Shown piece after piece: positions 27,735 through 37,151 of a stretch of DNA of 64,000 nucleotides (positions are counted from its first letter, which is position 1; each line of letters begins with the position of its first letter). The stretch lies in assembly GCF_900094735.1 (NCBI RefSeq), contig NZ_FMBM01000002.1, positions 930,001 through 994,000 on the forward strand. Direction: 5' to 3'. Origin of the DNA: Saliniramus fredricksonii. Lineage in GTDB: Bacteria; Pseudomonadota; Alphaproteobacteria; Rhizobiales; Beijerinckiaceae. Position numbers and translations under genes: made by a program. The notes below the pieces were generated by a model that was not told the DNA's origin, made no database searches, and saw only the letters and a list, made by a program, of their open reading frames with translations.

Positions 27735-29918
27735 TCAGTCGAGGCCGCGCGCGATATTCGATGCGGTGACGAACTGCTTCTGGATGACGAAGACGGCCAG
27801 GCCGACGCCGATGCCGATGATATCGGAGACCCAGCCTCCCTGAATCATGGCGAGCGCCGCAACCAGCAGCACGATGCGCAGCACCCAGTTGAGCAGTCCG
27901 AAGAACCAGCCCTGGATCGCAGCGGCGAGCAGGAAAATGCCAAGCGCCGCCGTGAACAGGACGCGCGCGATTTCAAGCCATTCGCCCTGCATCAGGAGCG
28001 CGTTGTTGTAGAAGAACATGAACGGTACCACGAAGGCGGCAAGGCCGATCTTGAAGCTCTCCACGGAGGTGCGCATCGGGTCCGAGCCCGCCAGCGCCGC
28101 CCCGGCATAGGCTGCGAGTGCCACGGGTGGGGTGATCGCCGACATCACGGCGAAGTAGAAGATGAAGAAATGCGCCGTCAGCGGCGGGATACCGAGCTGG
28201 ATCAGGCCTGGCGCAACGACCGATGCCGCCACCGCGTAAGCCGCCGTCGTCGGCATGCCCATGCCGAGGATGATGGAGATGCACATGGCAAAGAACAGCG
28301 CCATAAACTCGCTTTGATCCGCCACCGCCATCAGCACGCCCGACAAGCGTCCGCCGACACCGGTCATGGCGATCACGCCCACGATCACGCCCGCCGCAGC
28401 ACAGACCGCGACCAGTTGCAGAGACATCTTCGCAGCGATTTCGAGCGCATAAAGGATGGCGCGCGGGCCCATGCGGAACGGCGTCAGCCAGCTCACGACA
28501 GCGGCGGCGCCCATGGCGAGCGTGCCGGCGCGGATCACGGAATAACCGACGAACAGCGCACCGATCAGGATCACGATCGGAATGAAGAGAAACGCCTGCT
28601 TCGCAAGCTTGCGGAACTGCGGCAACTCGTTGCGCGGCAGGCCCTTCATGCCGTTCTTCAGGGCCTCGTTGTCGACCATGAAATAGACCGAGAGGAAGTA
28701 GAGGATCGCCGGAATGATCGCCGCGATGACGATATCGGTATAGGGGATGCCGGTGATCTCGGCCATGATGAAGGCGCCCGCGCCCATGATCGGCGGCAGG
28801 ATCTGCCCGCCCGACGAGGCGGCGGCCTCGACCGCTGCGGCCGTCTGGGGCTTGTATCCGACCTTCTTCATCAGCGGAATCGTGAGTGAACCGGTGGAGA
28901 CGACATTGCCGGCTGAGGTGCCGTTGATCATGCCCATCAGACCGGAGCCGAACACCGCGACCTTCGCCGGCCCGCCGCGCGCACCGCCCGCAGCCGCGAA
29001 GGCGAAATTGACGAAATACTCGCCCACCCTGCTCGCCTGCAGGAAGGCCGCGAAGGTGATGAAGAGAATGATATAGGTCGAGGAGACCGCCGTTGTCGGT
29101 CCAAGAATGCCGTTATCGGTATAGAGAAAGGCGAAGAAGCGCTGGGGCGCATAGCCGCGATGCTCCAGGAAACCTGGCAGCCACGGCCCGACGAAGGCAT
29201 AGGCCACGAAGGCCGCGACGATGATGACGAGCGCCAGACCAGCCAGACGGCGCGTCAGTTCCAGGATCAGCAGAATGCCGGCAATCGAGGCCCACATGTC
29301 ATTGGGATGCGGGAAGACCTGGGCGCGGGTGCGCAGGAAATGCGCATGGGCAATGATATAGACGCCCACCGCAATCGCGGCGAGGGCGAGGAGCAGATCG
29401 CCAGGCGCGAGCCTGCCGCGGTCTCCCGGCGGGAAAATCCAGGTCGCGAGGATCGCCAGACCCGTACCGGCGATGATCGGCAGGCCGAATGTGGTGACCA
29501 TCTTGTCCGGCGGGGCGCCCGTCGCGATCAGATCGCCTGTCGCGACGGCGAGCGCGATCCGGCCGAGAGCCGTGAGGATCAGAAGCGCCGCGATGCCGAG
29601 CAGGGCGAGTTCGACGAGCGAGCGCGTATGCGCACGCCCCTGCGGATCGATGAAACCGCGCGCGGAGAACAAGGTGAAGCCGAGTGCGAGACCGCCCGTC
29701 ACGTGCGCCAGCCGGTAGACCCAGGTCTCCAGCGGATAGAGATTCATCACACCGATATGAAAGGTCGTGTAGGCGATGCACAGGGCCGCAACGAGTTGAT
29801 GGCTCCGGCCTTCGAAGATGCGCTGGTTACCAGCATAGATCTCGCGATCAACGCCGCTGGCAATGTTCTTTGTCCCGGAAGCGTCTTCCGGCGCCTCACG
29901 CACATCCGCGGCGACCAT
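27735..29918 (-). CDS. TRAP transporter fused permease (4TM-12TM, TAXI type)
   Basis: About 727 residues from the ATG at 29918, which follows GGGAGGGG. The protein joins the small (DctQ) and large (DctM) membrane subunits in one chain, as is usual for TAXI-type TRAP systems. Signatures of the large subunit: GTSAGNVVSTGSLTIP, ASSGGQILPPIMGAGAF, MGMPTTAAYAVAA. Gradient-driven (Na+ or H+) uptake of an organic acid is expected; the TAXI class is poorly characterised apart from a few glutamate/dicarboxylate cases. An upstream start at 30008 would add 30 residues that overlap poorly with the family. The binding protein gene lies directly upstream. Confidence 0.92.
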   Translation of the reverse strand: MVAADVREAPEDASGTKNIASGVDREIYAGNQRIFEGRSHQLVAALCIAYTTFHIGVMNLYPLETWVYRLAHVTGGLALGFTLFSARGFIDPQGRAHTRSLVELALLGIAALLILTALGRIALAVATGDLIATGAPPDKMVTTFGLPIIAGTGLAILATWIFPPGDRGRLAPGDLLLALAAIAVGVYIIAHAHFLRTRAQVFPHPNDMWASIAGILLILELTRRLAGLALVIIVAAFVAYAFVGPWLPGFLEHRGYAPQRFFAFLYTDNGILGPTTAVSSTYIILFITFAAFLQASRVGEYFVNFAFAAAGGARGGPAKVAVFGSGLMGMINGTSAGNVVSTGSLTIPLMKKVGYKPQTAAAVEAAASSGGQILPPIMGAGAFIMAEITGIPYTDIVIAAIIPAILYFLSVYFMVDNEALKNGMKGLPRNELPQFRKLAKQAFLFIPIVILIGALFVGYSVIRAGTLAMGAAAVVSWLTPFRMGPRAILYALEIAAKMSLQLVAVCAAAGVIVGVIAMTGVGGRLSGVLMAVADQSEFMALFFAMCISIILGMGMPTTAAYAVAASVVAPGLIQLGIPPLTAHFFIFYFAVMSAITPPVALAAYAGAALAGSDPMRTSVESFKIGLAAFVVPFMFFYNNALLMQGEWLEIARVLFTAALGIFLLAAAIQGWFFGLLNWVLRIVLLVAALAMIQGGWVSDIIGIGVGLAVFVIQKQFVTASNIARGLD

Positions 29919-30029
29919 GCGCCCCTCCCGATGAAACCCCACCAATGGCCGTTTCGGCCTTGATCTTGCGACGGAGGCCACGACAAACGCGGCCTCCATC
30001 GAAGTCATGCAATGACGGCGATGCCGTGG

Positions 30030-30998
30030 TCAGCCGCGCAGATCTTCCGGGATCTCGATGCCGATTTCCTCGTAATAGCGCACGGCACCCGGGTGGAACG
30101 GCAGGAAGCTGTTATTGTCCCAGTTTTCAGCCAGCGTAGCCGCCGCAGCAGCATGGATCTGCATCATGCGCTCGTTGTTCTCGAGCACCGTCTTGGTGAT
30201 CTCGTAGGCCAGGCTCTCGGGCATGTCCTGATGCGCGATCGCGTAGTTCCACATCGCCACGGAGGCCTGGTCCTCCTCCTGCACGGAGTAGGTGTCGGCG
30301 GGGATGGTGAAGGCCGAGACTTCCGGGAAGGCTTCGAGAACCTGCTCGTGCTCTTCCGGCGTGAAGCCGAAGGTGATCACGTCGGCTTCGGCTGCGAGCT
30401 GCGAGAAGGCCGCAGTCGGGAGGCCGGCTGCGAAGACGAAGGCATCGACCAGCCCGTCCTGCAGCTGGCTGGCGGAATCCGCCGCGCCTGCATAGGAAAT
30501 GGTCGCGTCCACACCGAGCGTTTCGAGAATGCGCGGCCAATAGGTGCCGGGTGTTCCACCAGCCGGGCCGACCGAAACACGGCGCCCGTCGAGATCACTT
30601 ACCGAATTGATATCCGACGAGCGCAGGGTGATCCCGTGGAAGGGGGTCTCGTACATCGGGAAAAGGGCGCGGATATCCTTGTGCTCGAGGCCCGGAGCCA
30701 ACTCGCTCTGGCCCGTCCAGGCTTCGAAGGCCGGGCCGAGGGTCACGAGGCCGATATCGTGCTCGCCGGTCTGAACCAGCGTGACGTTCTGCACGGGGCC
30801 GCCGGTCACCTCGCCGGAGACATTCACGTCGAGCTCATCGGTGAGGAAGCTCGCCATGCCGCCGCCATAGACGAAGTAGACGCCACCCTGGCTGGCGGTA
30901 CCGACGGTCAGGTCGCGCGGCCAGTCATCAGGCTGGGCGAGAGCCGTGCCGGAGACGAGAATTCCGGCTAATGCCAGACCAGTTGCAATTTTTTTCAT
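30030..30998 (-). CDS. TAXI-family TRAP solute-binding protein
   Basis: 322 residues. Signal peptide MKKIATGLALAGILVSGTALA. The TAXI pattern is clear: LTVGTASQGGVYFVYGGGMA, VNVSGEVTGGPVQNVTLVQT, then DLDGRRVSVGPAGGTPG. It binds substrate in the periplasm and delivers it to the fused permease 110 bp downstream. The ATG follows GAGGGAGG. Confidence 0.93.
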   Translation of the reverse strand: MKKIATGLALAGILVSGTALAQPDDWPRDLTVGTASQGGVYFVYGGGMASFLTDELDVNVSGEVTGGPVQNVTLVQTGEHDIGLVTLGPAFEAWTGQSELAPGLEHKDIRALFPMYETPFHGITLRSSDINSVSDLDGRRVSVGPAGGTPGTYWPRILETLGVDATISYAGAADSASQLQDGLVDAFVFAAGLPTAAFSQLAAEADVITFGFTPEEHEQVLEAFPEVSAFTIPADTYSVQEEDQASVAMWNYAIAHQDMPESLAYEITKTVLENNERMMQIHAAAAATLAENWDNNSFLPFHPGAVRYYEEIGIEIPEDLRG

Positions 30999-31281
30999 GC
31001 GTTGTTCCTCCCTCGAAGAATTGGGGGTTCAATTTGAACCAAGCCCTGCATGGGGCGCAAGGCTGCCCTCATTAGCAATAGGGACAAGGTCGCTTTTGTA
31101 AAGGCCGGACTGTCTTGCGAATCGTGTGATCAGGAGGGGTGGGGTGATGATCTGCGACGAAAGGATGATGCGGGCCGGAATGCTGCGATGCGAAAGATTT
31201 GTGTGGCCTCTGGATTTGAACAATTAAAAATGGCATGTTTTTATGATAAATAATAATACATTATATTAAGAGGGTTATGAT
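30999..31281. other. Divergent intergenic region upstream of the TAXI genes and the orphan at 31282
   Basis: Shifts to high A/T content from about 31200 (ATAATAATACATTATATTAA just before the orphan start), which may be a promoter. No operator identified. Confidence 0.35.
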
Positions 31282-32103
31282 ATGAATTCAATACCAGTCG
31301 ATGCCATGGCTCCGAAGGCGCAGCAGCGTGCCAACCCGAATCCCCGGTTTTCCCTGATCGAAACTGCGCAGGATGCTTTCGCAGCCGAGATGTCAGCGCA
31401 GGAACCCGGCATGCGGGGTCCACTCTGGAATGAGGCCGGGGCGCGGGACGTCGAAGGCATGCGCCCCCAGCCGCTCTTGCGCAGGCAGGCGCCCGACGAT
31501 CCGCATCTGCGATCACTCGCCGCGCCGGCGCGTTCGCTTCCGCCGGAAAGGACCGAGGCGTTCGAAGCCTTCTGCTGGATTGGTGCCGAAGCGGCGCCGG
31601 GATTGCATATCGGCGCTGATCACGAACCGAGCGAGTCGCGTATCGGCGTGACGACCACCGGATCGGTAGATACCGATGGCGGCTGGTCGGGCCTCGTCGT
31701 CACGCAGCCGCCCGGGTCTGATGGGAGCGCGGCCCGCCTGCGCGCACAGATCGGCGGCAGCACCGATTTCGCGCTGTCCGATGATCTGCGCGCGGCGATC
31801 CGGGGCAACGCGGCCGTGACAACGGATGGTGGCGCAAGTGCGCATGCCGATCTCTCGCTCACCACCGGCGGCGGGACCGGGTTCGGCGTTGCCGCCAGCG
31901 CAGGGCCTGATGGCGTCGCGCATGAGGCCCATATCCGGCAACAGATCGGCGATGGCGGCACCCTGTCCGGGCATGTGATCCGACCCGCCGATGACGGCGA
32001 GACGGAATGGCGCCTGCGCTACGACGCTACCGATTTTCGCGCCGAGCTCTATCAGCGCGGTGACGATTGGGGCGCGGGCGTGAATCTGCGCGCACGCTGG
32101 TGA
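31282..32103 (+). CDS. Orphan glycine-rich protein with beta-strand repeats
   Basis: 273 residues. The first 100 are disordered and carry no signal peptide. From about residue 110 the chain becomes a series of short amphipathic strands separated by Gly/Asp turns (GLHIGADHEPSESRIGVTTT, LRAQIGGSTDFALSD, ADLSLTTGGGTGFGVAASAG) and ends in aromatic LRARW. This looks like a small beta-barrel or beta-helix, and the C-terminal aromatic residue recalls outer-membrane proteins, but without an export signal. No family recognised. Bases and codons fit the host. Confidence 0.65.
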   Translation: MNSIPVDAMAPKAQQRANPNPRFSLIETAQDAFAAEMSAQEPGMRGPLWNEAGARDVEGMRPQPLLRRQAPDDPHLRSLAAPARSLPPERTEAFEAFCWIGAEAAPGLHIGADHEPSESRIGVTTTGSVDTDGGWSGLVVTQPPGSDGSAARLRAQIGGSTDFALSDDLRAAIRGNAAVTTDGGASAHADLSLTTGGGTGFGVAASAGPDGVAHEAHIRQQIGDGGTLSGHVIRPADDGETEWRLRYDATDFRAELYQRGDDWGAGVNLRARW

Positions 32104-32124
32104 GAAGCAGGCCGCGTCCCGAGT

Positions 32125-33426
32125 TCAGGGGCGTGGCACTTCGGCGTTCTCGAGCGCGGGGTTCTGCGCAGGCGCGGCGCTCGAAAACCCGAAATCCTCC
32201 TCCGATTCCGGATGGAGCGGCGCGGCCACCGGGGTCGTGCGCGGCAGGGTCTGGAAGCGGCCCTGCTGGTCTGCGGGCACCGGCGCGCGGGCCTTCAGCC
32301 GCCAGACGGCGAAGCCGACGGAGAGGAAGCCGACGACGGCGGTGAAGAGAAAAAGCCCGGCAGGGCCGGCGAGGTTCATCACCCCGGCGGCGAGAAGCGG
32401 CCCCAGCGTGGCGCCGGCGGAATAGGTCAAAACCAGCCCGCCGCTCGCCGCGATCCGCTCCTCGCGTTCGAGGTGGTCATTGGTATGGGCGACGCAGAGC
32501 GGGTACAGCACGAAGGCGATCCCACCGAAAGCCGCGCCGAGGATCAGCAGAGCAATCTGGCCGCCTGCAGGTGCCGCGATCATCGCAACCGAGGTCAGCG
32601 CGCCGGCGATGATCACCCCGACGATGACGAGGCGTCGGTCGATCAGATCGGACAGGCGTCCCACGGGCCATTGCAGGATCACGCCGCCAAAGATGATGGC
32701 GCTCATGAACCATGCCGTCTGCCGCAGATCAAAACCGATCCCCGCAGCGTAGACCGGTGCCAGCGCATAGATTGCGCCGATCACCAGTCCCGAGGAGATG
32801 CAGCCGAAGATCCCGAGTGGCGAAGCCTCGTAGAGACGCCTGAAGCTCAGTGAAGCGATGTCCGGCAGAAGTGGCGGCGCCATGCGCGTCATCGCCACCG
32901 GCACGGCGGCGAGGCTGAGCACCACCCCCATCATGATGAAGAGCAGGAAGCCGGTCTCGTCCGGCACCCCGATCATGAACTGGCCGGCGGACTGGGCAAG
33001 ATACATGCAACTCATGTAGCTGGCGAGCAGCGCGCCGCGATTCTGCGTCGTGGCAGAGTCGTTGAGCCAGCTTTCAATGCAGACGAACAGCCCGGCCATG
33101 CAGAAACCCTGCACGAAGCGCAGCGCCGCCCAGGGGACAGGATCAAGATGGACCGGATAGGCCAGCGTGCTCGCCGTCACGATCGCCGTGAAAGCGGCGA
33201 AGGCGCGGATATGGCCGATGCGCGTGACGATGCGGAAAGTCTGCAGCGAGCCGACCGTCAGCCCACCGAAATAGGCCGCCATGACAAGGCCGATGATCGG
33301 CGTCGCCAACTCCGCCTCGTTCATGCGGATGCCGAGAATCGTCCCGAGTGGTCCCGACCCGGCCATGAGCAGGATAGTCGCGACCAGAAGGACCAGGACC
33401 GGGCGCAGCGCGTCTTTGAAGGCCAT
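32125..33426 (-). CDS. MFS permease, YcaD/CynX-like
   Basis: 433 residues with twelve hydrophobic segments. Features of major facilitator proteins: MAAYFGGLTVGSLQTFRIVT with the loop RIGHIRAFA after helix 2, FVQGFCMAGLFVCIESWLND in helix 4-5, and a second-half loop GRLSDLIDRR. The ESWLND element is typical of the YcaD/YfkF group. Substrate unknown. The last 50 residues form a hydrophilic tail. It is convergent with the orphan gene at 31282. Confidence 0.88.
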   Translation of the reverse strand: MAFKDALRPVLVLLVATILLMAGSGPLGTILGIRMNEAELATPIIGLVMAAYFGGLTVGSLQTFRIVTRIGHIRAFAAFTAIVTASTLAYPVHLDPVPWAALRFVQGFCMAGLFVCIESWLNDSATTQNRGALLASYMSCMYLAQSAGQFMIGVPDETGFLLFIMMGVVLSLAAVPVAMTRMAPPLLPDIASLSFRRLYEASPLGIFGCISSGLVIGAIYALAPVYAAGIGFDLRQTAWFMSAIIFGGVILQWPVGRLSDLIDRRLVIVGVIIAGALTSVAMIAAPAGGQIALLILGAAFGGIAFVLYPLCVAHTNDHLEREERIAASGGLVLTYSAGATLGPLLAAGVMNLAGPAGLFLFTAVVGFLSVGFAVWRLKARAPVPADQQGRFQTLPRTTPVAAPLHPESEEDFGFSSAAPAQNPALENAEVPRP

Positions 33427-33860
33427 GATGGGAATGCTTTGTCGCAGGAGTTCGAGGCAGGCCGGGTGCCTGTAGGGTGTGGCGGATTTGCGGCATCAGC
33501 AAGCCTTTTCGCAAGCGAATTCCGAAAGCTCCAAACGGTTTTCGTATCTGGCTTTGAGGGCAATCATCGCGCGCTTGACGCGGATGACGTGCCGGCGCGA
33601 TTTCCCGGCGAAGCGCGTAAATTTTGAGCAACCTTAAAGTGCAATTTGCGCAAGCGCCGCCTGTTTATCCGCCATGCTCCGGATGGCATTTCATATGTTT
33701 CGTGCCACACTGATGATTCGAGACGAATCGGTCTGGAGCCGTTTCCGTTTCAGGAGCGCCTGCGACGCAATGTGATCTGGCTCCTGCCGCATTTGCCGGG
33801 CAACCTGTCTGTAAATCAGCAGGTTAGCTGAGGAATGTGACGCTTGATGGAGGCAGATGC
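33427..33860. other. Divergent intergenic region between the MFS gene and prkA
   Basis: About 430 bp. Must hold the prkA operon promoter. No clear sigma-70, sigma-54 or RpoE/EcfG box was picked out by eye. A 61-codon frame at 33646-33831 has no ribosome-binding site or family resemblance and is not called. Confidence 0.35.
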
Positions 33861-35807
33861 ATGTATCCGAGCGACGACCTCTTCTCCTCCTTCGCCCGCA
33901 GTTACGAAGCGCGGCGCGAAACGGAAATGTCCCTGTCGGACTATCTGGAAGGCTGCCGGGACGACCCGATGATGTATGCCAGCGCGCCCGAGCGCATCCT
34001 GGCGGCGATCGGCGAGCCGGAAATGGTCGACACCTCCCGGGATTCCCGGCTCGGGCGGATCTTCATGAACCGCACCATCCGCGTCTATCCCGCCTTCGCC
34101 GAGTTCTACGGCATGGAAGAGACGATCGAGCGCATCGTTTCCTTCTTCCGGCATGCGGCGCAGGGGCTGGAGGAGCGCAAGCAGATCCTCTACCTGCTCG
34201 GCCCGGTCGGCGGCGGCAAATCCTCGCTGGCGGAACGCCTCAAGGCGCTGATGGAGGCGCATCCGATCTATGTCCTCAAGGCCGGCAACGAGATCAGCCC
34301 GGTCTTCGAGAGCCCGCTCGGCCTGTTCGATCCCGAGCGCATGGGCGAGCAGATCGAGGAGCGCTACGGCATTCCGCGCCGGCGCCTGACCGGGCTGATG
34401 AGTCCCTGGGCGCTCAAGCGGCTCGACGAGTTCGGAGGCGACATCTCGCGCTTCAAGGTGGTGAAGGTGAACCCCTCGCGCCTGCGCCAGATCGGCATCG
34501 CCAAGACCGAACCGGGTGACGAGAACAACCAGGACATCTCCTCCCTCGTCGGCAAGGTCGATATCCGCAAGCTGGAGACGCTGTCGCAGAACGACCCGGA
34601 CGCCTATTCCTATGCGGGCGGGCTTAACCGGGCCAATCAGGGCATGCTCGAATTCGTCGAGATGTTCAAGGCGCCGATCAAGATGCTGCATCCGCTGCTC
34701 ACCGCGACACAGGAAGGCAACTATGTCGGCACCGAGAATATCGGCGCGATCCCCTTCCAGGGCATCATCATGGCCCATTCCAACGAGGCGGAATGGCAGA
34801 GCTTCAAGACAAATAAAAACAACGAGGCCTTCATCGACCGGATCTACGTGATCAAGGTGCCGTATTGCCTGCGCGTCACGGAAGAGGAGCAGATCTATGA
34901 CAAGCTGATCCGCACTTCGGAGCTCGCCGAGGCGCCTTGTGCGCCGGGCACGCTGGAAATGCTGGCGCGTTTCGCCGTGCTGTCACGGCTGCGTGAGCAC
35001 GAGAATTCCAATGTCTTCTCGAAGATGCGCGTCTATGACGGAGAGAGCCTGAAGGAGGTCGATCCGCGCGCCCGCTCGATCCAGGAATATCGCGATGCGG
35101 CCGGAGTCGACGAGGGCATGGACGGCGTCTCCACCCGCTTTGCCTTCAAGGTGCTCGCTGCGACCTACAACCACGATACCACCGAGATCGCCGCCGATCC
35201 GGTGCATCTGATGTATGTGCTGGAGCAGACCGTGCGGCGCGAGCAGCTGCCGGACGAGCAGGAAAAGCGCTATATCGAGTTCATCAAGGCCGAACTCGGG
35301 CCGCGCTATGCCGAATTCATCGGCAACGAGATCCAGAAGGCCTATCTGGAGAGCTATCACGATTACGGGCAGAACGTGTTCGACCGCTATGTCGATTACG
35401 CCGATGCCTGGATCGAGGATCAGGATTTCAAGGATCCCGATACCGGCCAGTTGCTCAACCGCGAACTGCTCAACCAGGAGCTGACCAAGATCGAGAAGCC
35501 CGCGGGCATCGCCAATCCGAAGGACTTCCGCAACGAAGTGGTGAAGTTTTCGCTGCGCTCGCGGGCGAGCCATGGCGGCAAGAACCCGTCCTGGACCTCC
35601 TACGAGAAGATCCGCGAAGTCATCGAGCGGCGGATGTTCAGCCAGGTCGAAGATCTGCTGCCGGTGATCTCCTTCGGCTCGAAGAAGGACAGCGAGAGCG
35701 AGAAGAAACACAGTGAGTTCGTCGACCGGATGACCGAGCGCGGTTACACCGAGCGTCAGGTCCGCCGGCTCGTCGAGTGGTACATGCGTGTGAAACAGGC
35801 GGGTTGA
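33861..35807 (+). CDS. prkA: PrkA serine protein kinase / AAA ATPase
   Basis: 648 residues from the ATG at 33861, after GGAGG. The N-terminal AAA domain has Walker A LLGPVGGGKSS (about 113-123) and the PrkA-specific stretch KAGNEISPVFESPLGLFDP; the C-terminal PrkA kinase-like domain follows. Length fits the family (about 640). In E. coli the orthologue YeaG works with YeaH under nutrient stress and stationary phase; in Bacillus PrkA acts as a stress/sporulation kinase or Lon-like protein. First gene of a three-gene operon. Confidence 0.96.
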   Translation: MYPSDDLFSSFARSYEARRETEMSLSDYLEGCRDDPMMYASAPERILAAIGEPEMVDTSRDSRLGRIFMNRTIRVYPAFAEFYGMEETIERIVSFFRHAAQGLEERKQILYLLGPVGGGKSSLAERLKALMEAHPIYVLKAGNEISPVFESPLGLFDPERMGEQIEERYGIPRRRLTGLMSPWALKRLDEFGGDISRFKVVKVNPSRLRQIGIAKTEPGDENNQDISSLVGKVDIRKLETLSQNDPDAYSYAGGLNRANQGMLEFVEMFKAPIKMLHPLLTATQEGNYVGTENIGAIPFQGIIMAHSNEAEWQSFKTNKNNEAFIDRIYVIKVPYCLRVTEEEQIYDKLIRTSELAEAPCAPGTLEMLARFAVLSRLREHENSNVFSKMRVYDGESLKEVDPRARSIQEYRDAAGVDEGMDGVSTRFAFKVLAATYNHDTTEIAADPVHLMYVLEQTVRREQLPDEQEKRYIEFIKAELGPRYAEFIGNEIQKAYLESYHDYGQNVFDRYVDYADAWIEDQDFKDPDTGQLLNRELLNQELTKIEKPAGIANPKDFRNEVVKFSLRSRASHGGKNPSWTSYEKIREVIERRMFSQVEDLLPVISFGSKKDSESEKKHSEFVDRMTERGYTERQVRRLVEWYMRVKQAG

Positions 35808-35840
35808 CCGAGAGGAAGACCCGCGAAACGGGGCGACCGG

Positions 35841-37151
35841 ATGCATATTGTCGATCGCCGCCTCAATCCCGGCGGCAAGAGTCTCGCCAATCGTCAGCGC
35901 TTTCTCAGGCGGGCGAAAGCCTTGGTCAAACGCGCGGTGCGCGACACCACCCGCGACCGTTCGATCCGCGATGTGGAGAGCGGCGGGGAGGTGTCGATCC
36001 CCGGCGAGGGCGTGCGCGAGCCGCGCTTCCACCGCGCGGCGCAGGGCGGCATGCGCGATTACGTGCTGCCCGGCAACAAGGATTATGTCGAAGGCGAAAC
36101 CATCCCGCGCCCGCCGGGCTCCGGCGGGGGAGGCGGGTCACAGGGCAGTCCGGACGGGGAGGGCGAGGACGAGTTCCGCTTCGCGCTCAGCCATGAGGAA
36201 TTCGTCGATCTCTTCCTCGAGGATCTCGAACTGCCCGATCTGGCCAAGCGCAAGCTGGCGACGACAGAGCAGGTGAGCTGGCGTCGCGCCGGCTTCTCGG
36301 TGACCGGCTCACCGGCCAACCTCGCCCTGACGCGCACCATGCGCAATTCGCTCTCACGCCGCATCGCCCTGCGCCGACCCCGGCCGGAAGCGGCGGCGGC
36401 ACTGGAGGAGGAGATCGCGACGCTGGAGCGGACGGGCGATGATCCGGTGCGGCTGCTGGAAGCGCGCGAGGAGCTCGCGCGCATGCAAAAGCGGCTCAAG
36501 GCGATCCCCTGGATCGACCCGATCGACCTGCGCTATCGCCGCTCGGAACCGCATCCGCGTCCCGTCGCCCAGGCGGTGATGTTCTGCCTGATGGATGTCT
36601 CGGGCTCGATGACCGAGCATATGAAGGATCTCGCCAAGCGCTTCTTCACGCTGCTCTATCTCTTCCTGAAGCGGCGCTACAAGCATGTCGAGATTGTCTT
36701 CATCCGCCACACGCACGAAGCCTCGGAAGTCGATGAAGAGACGTTCTTTTATTCCCGCGAGACCGGCGGCACCATCGTCTCGACGGCGCTGGAGGAGATG
36801 CAGCGCGTCGTGGCCGAGCGCTACCCGCCGCAGGAATGGAACATCTATGCTGCGCAGGCTTCGGATGGCGACAACACCTCCTCGGACAATCCGCGCGCCT
36901 CTGAACTCCTGACGAACACGATCCTGCCCGCCTGCCAGTATTTCGCCTATCTGGAGGTGGGGCGCGAGGATGATCCGGCGCCGATGGGCTTCGGCTATCG
37001 CCAGAGCGATCTGTGGCGACTCTACGACCTGTTGCGTCAGGGCGGCGAGCAGATCGCCATGCGCAAGGTGCGCCACCGCCGCGACATCTACCCCGTCTTC
37101 CGCGAACTCTTCCAGCGCAAGCAGGGCGCAGAAAAGGGAGTCGGCGCATGA
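35841..37151 (+). CDS. yeaH: YeaH/YhbH family (DUF444) von Willebrand A-like protein
   Basis: 436 residues. Starts with the family's MHIVDRRLNPGGKSLANRQR. The C-terminal VWA-like domain has the metal-site motif CLMDVSGSMTEHMKD (DxSxS). The middle has Gly-rich and basic segments. It is thought to form a functional pair with PrkA/YeaG in stress responses. It ends in the ATGA overlap with spoVR, so the two are translationally coupled. Confidence 0.95.
   Translation: MHIVDRRLNPGGKSLANRQRFLRRAKALVKRAVRDTTRDRSIRDVESGGEVSIPGEGVREPRFHRAAQGGMRDYVLPGNKDYVEGETIPRPPGSGGGGGSQGSPDGEGEDEFRFALSHEEFVDLFLEDLELPDLAKRKLATTEQVSWRRAGFSVTGSPANLALTRTMRNSLSRRIALRRPRPEAAAALEEEIATLERTGDDPVRLLEAREELARMQKRLKAIPWIDPIDLRYRRSEPHPRPVAQAVMFCLMDVSGSMTEHMKDLAKRFFTLLYLFLKRRYKHVEIVFIRHTHEASEVDEETFFYSRETGGTIVSTALEEMQRVVAERYPPQEWNIYAAQASDGDNTSSDNPRASELLTNTILPACQYFAYLEVGREDDPAPMGFGYRQSDLWRLYDLLRQGGEQIAMRKVRHRRDIYPVFRELFQRKQGAEKGVGA

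Noticed and set aside
33646-33831. 61-codon frame upstream of prkA
   Set aside because: No ribosome-binding site or homology pattern; region is more likely promoter and leader.
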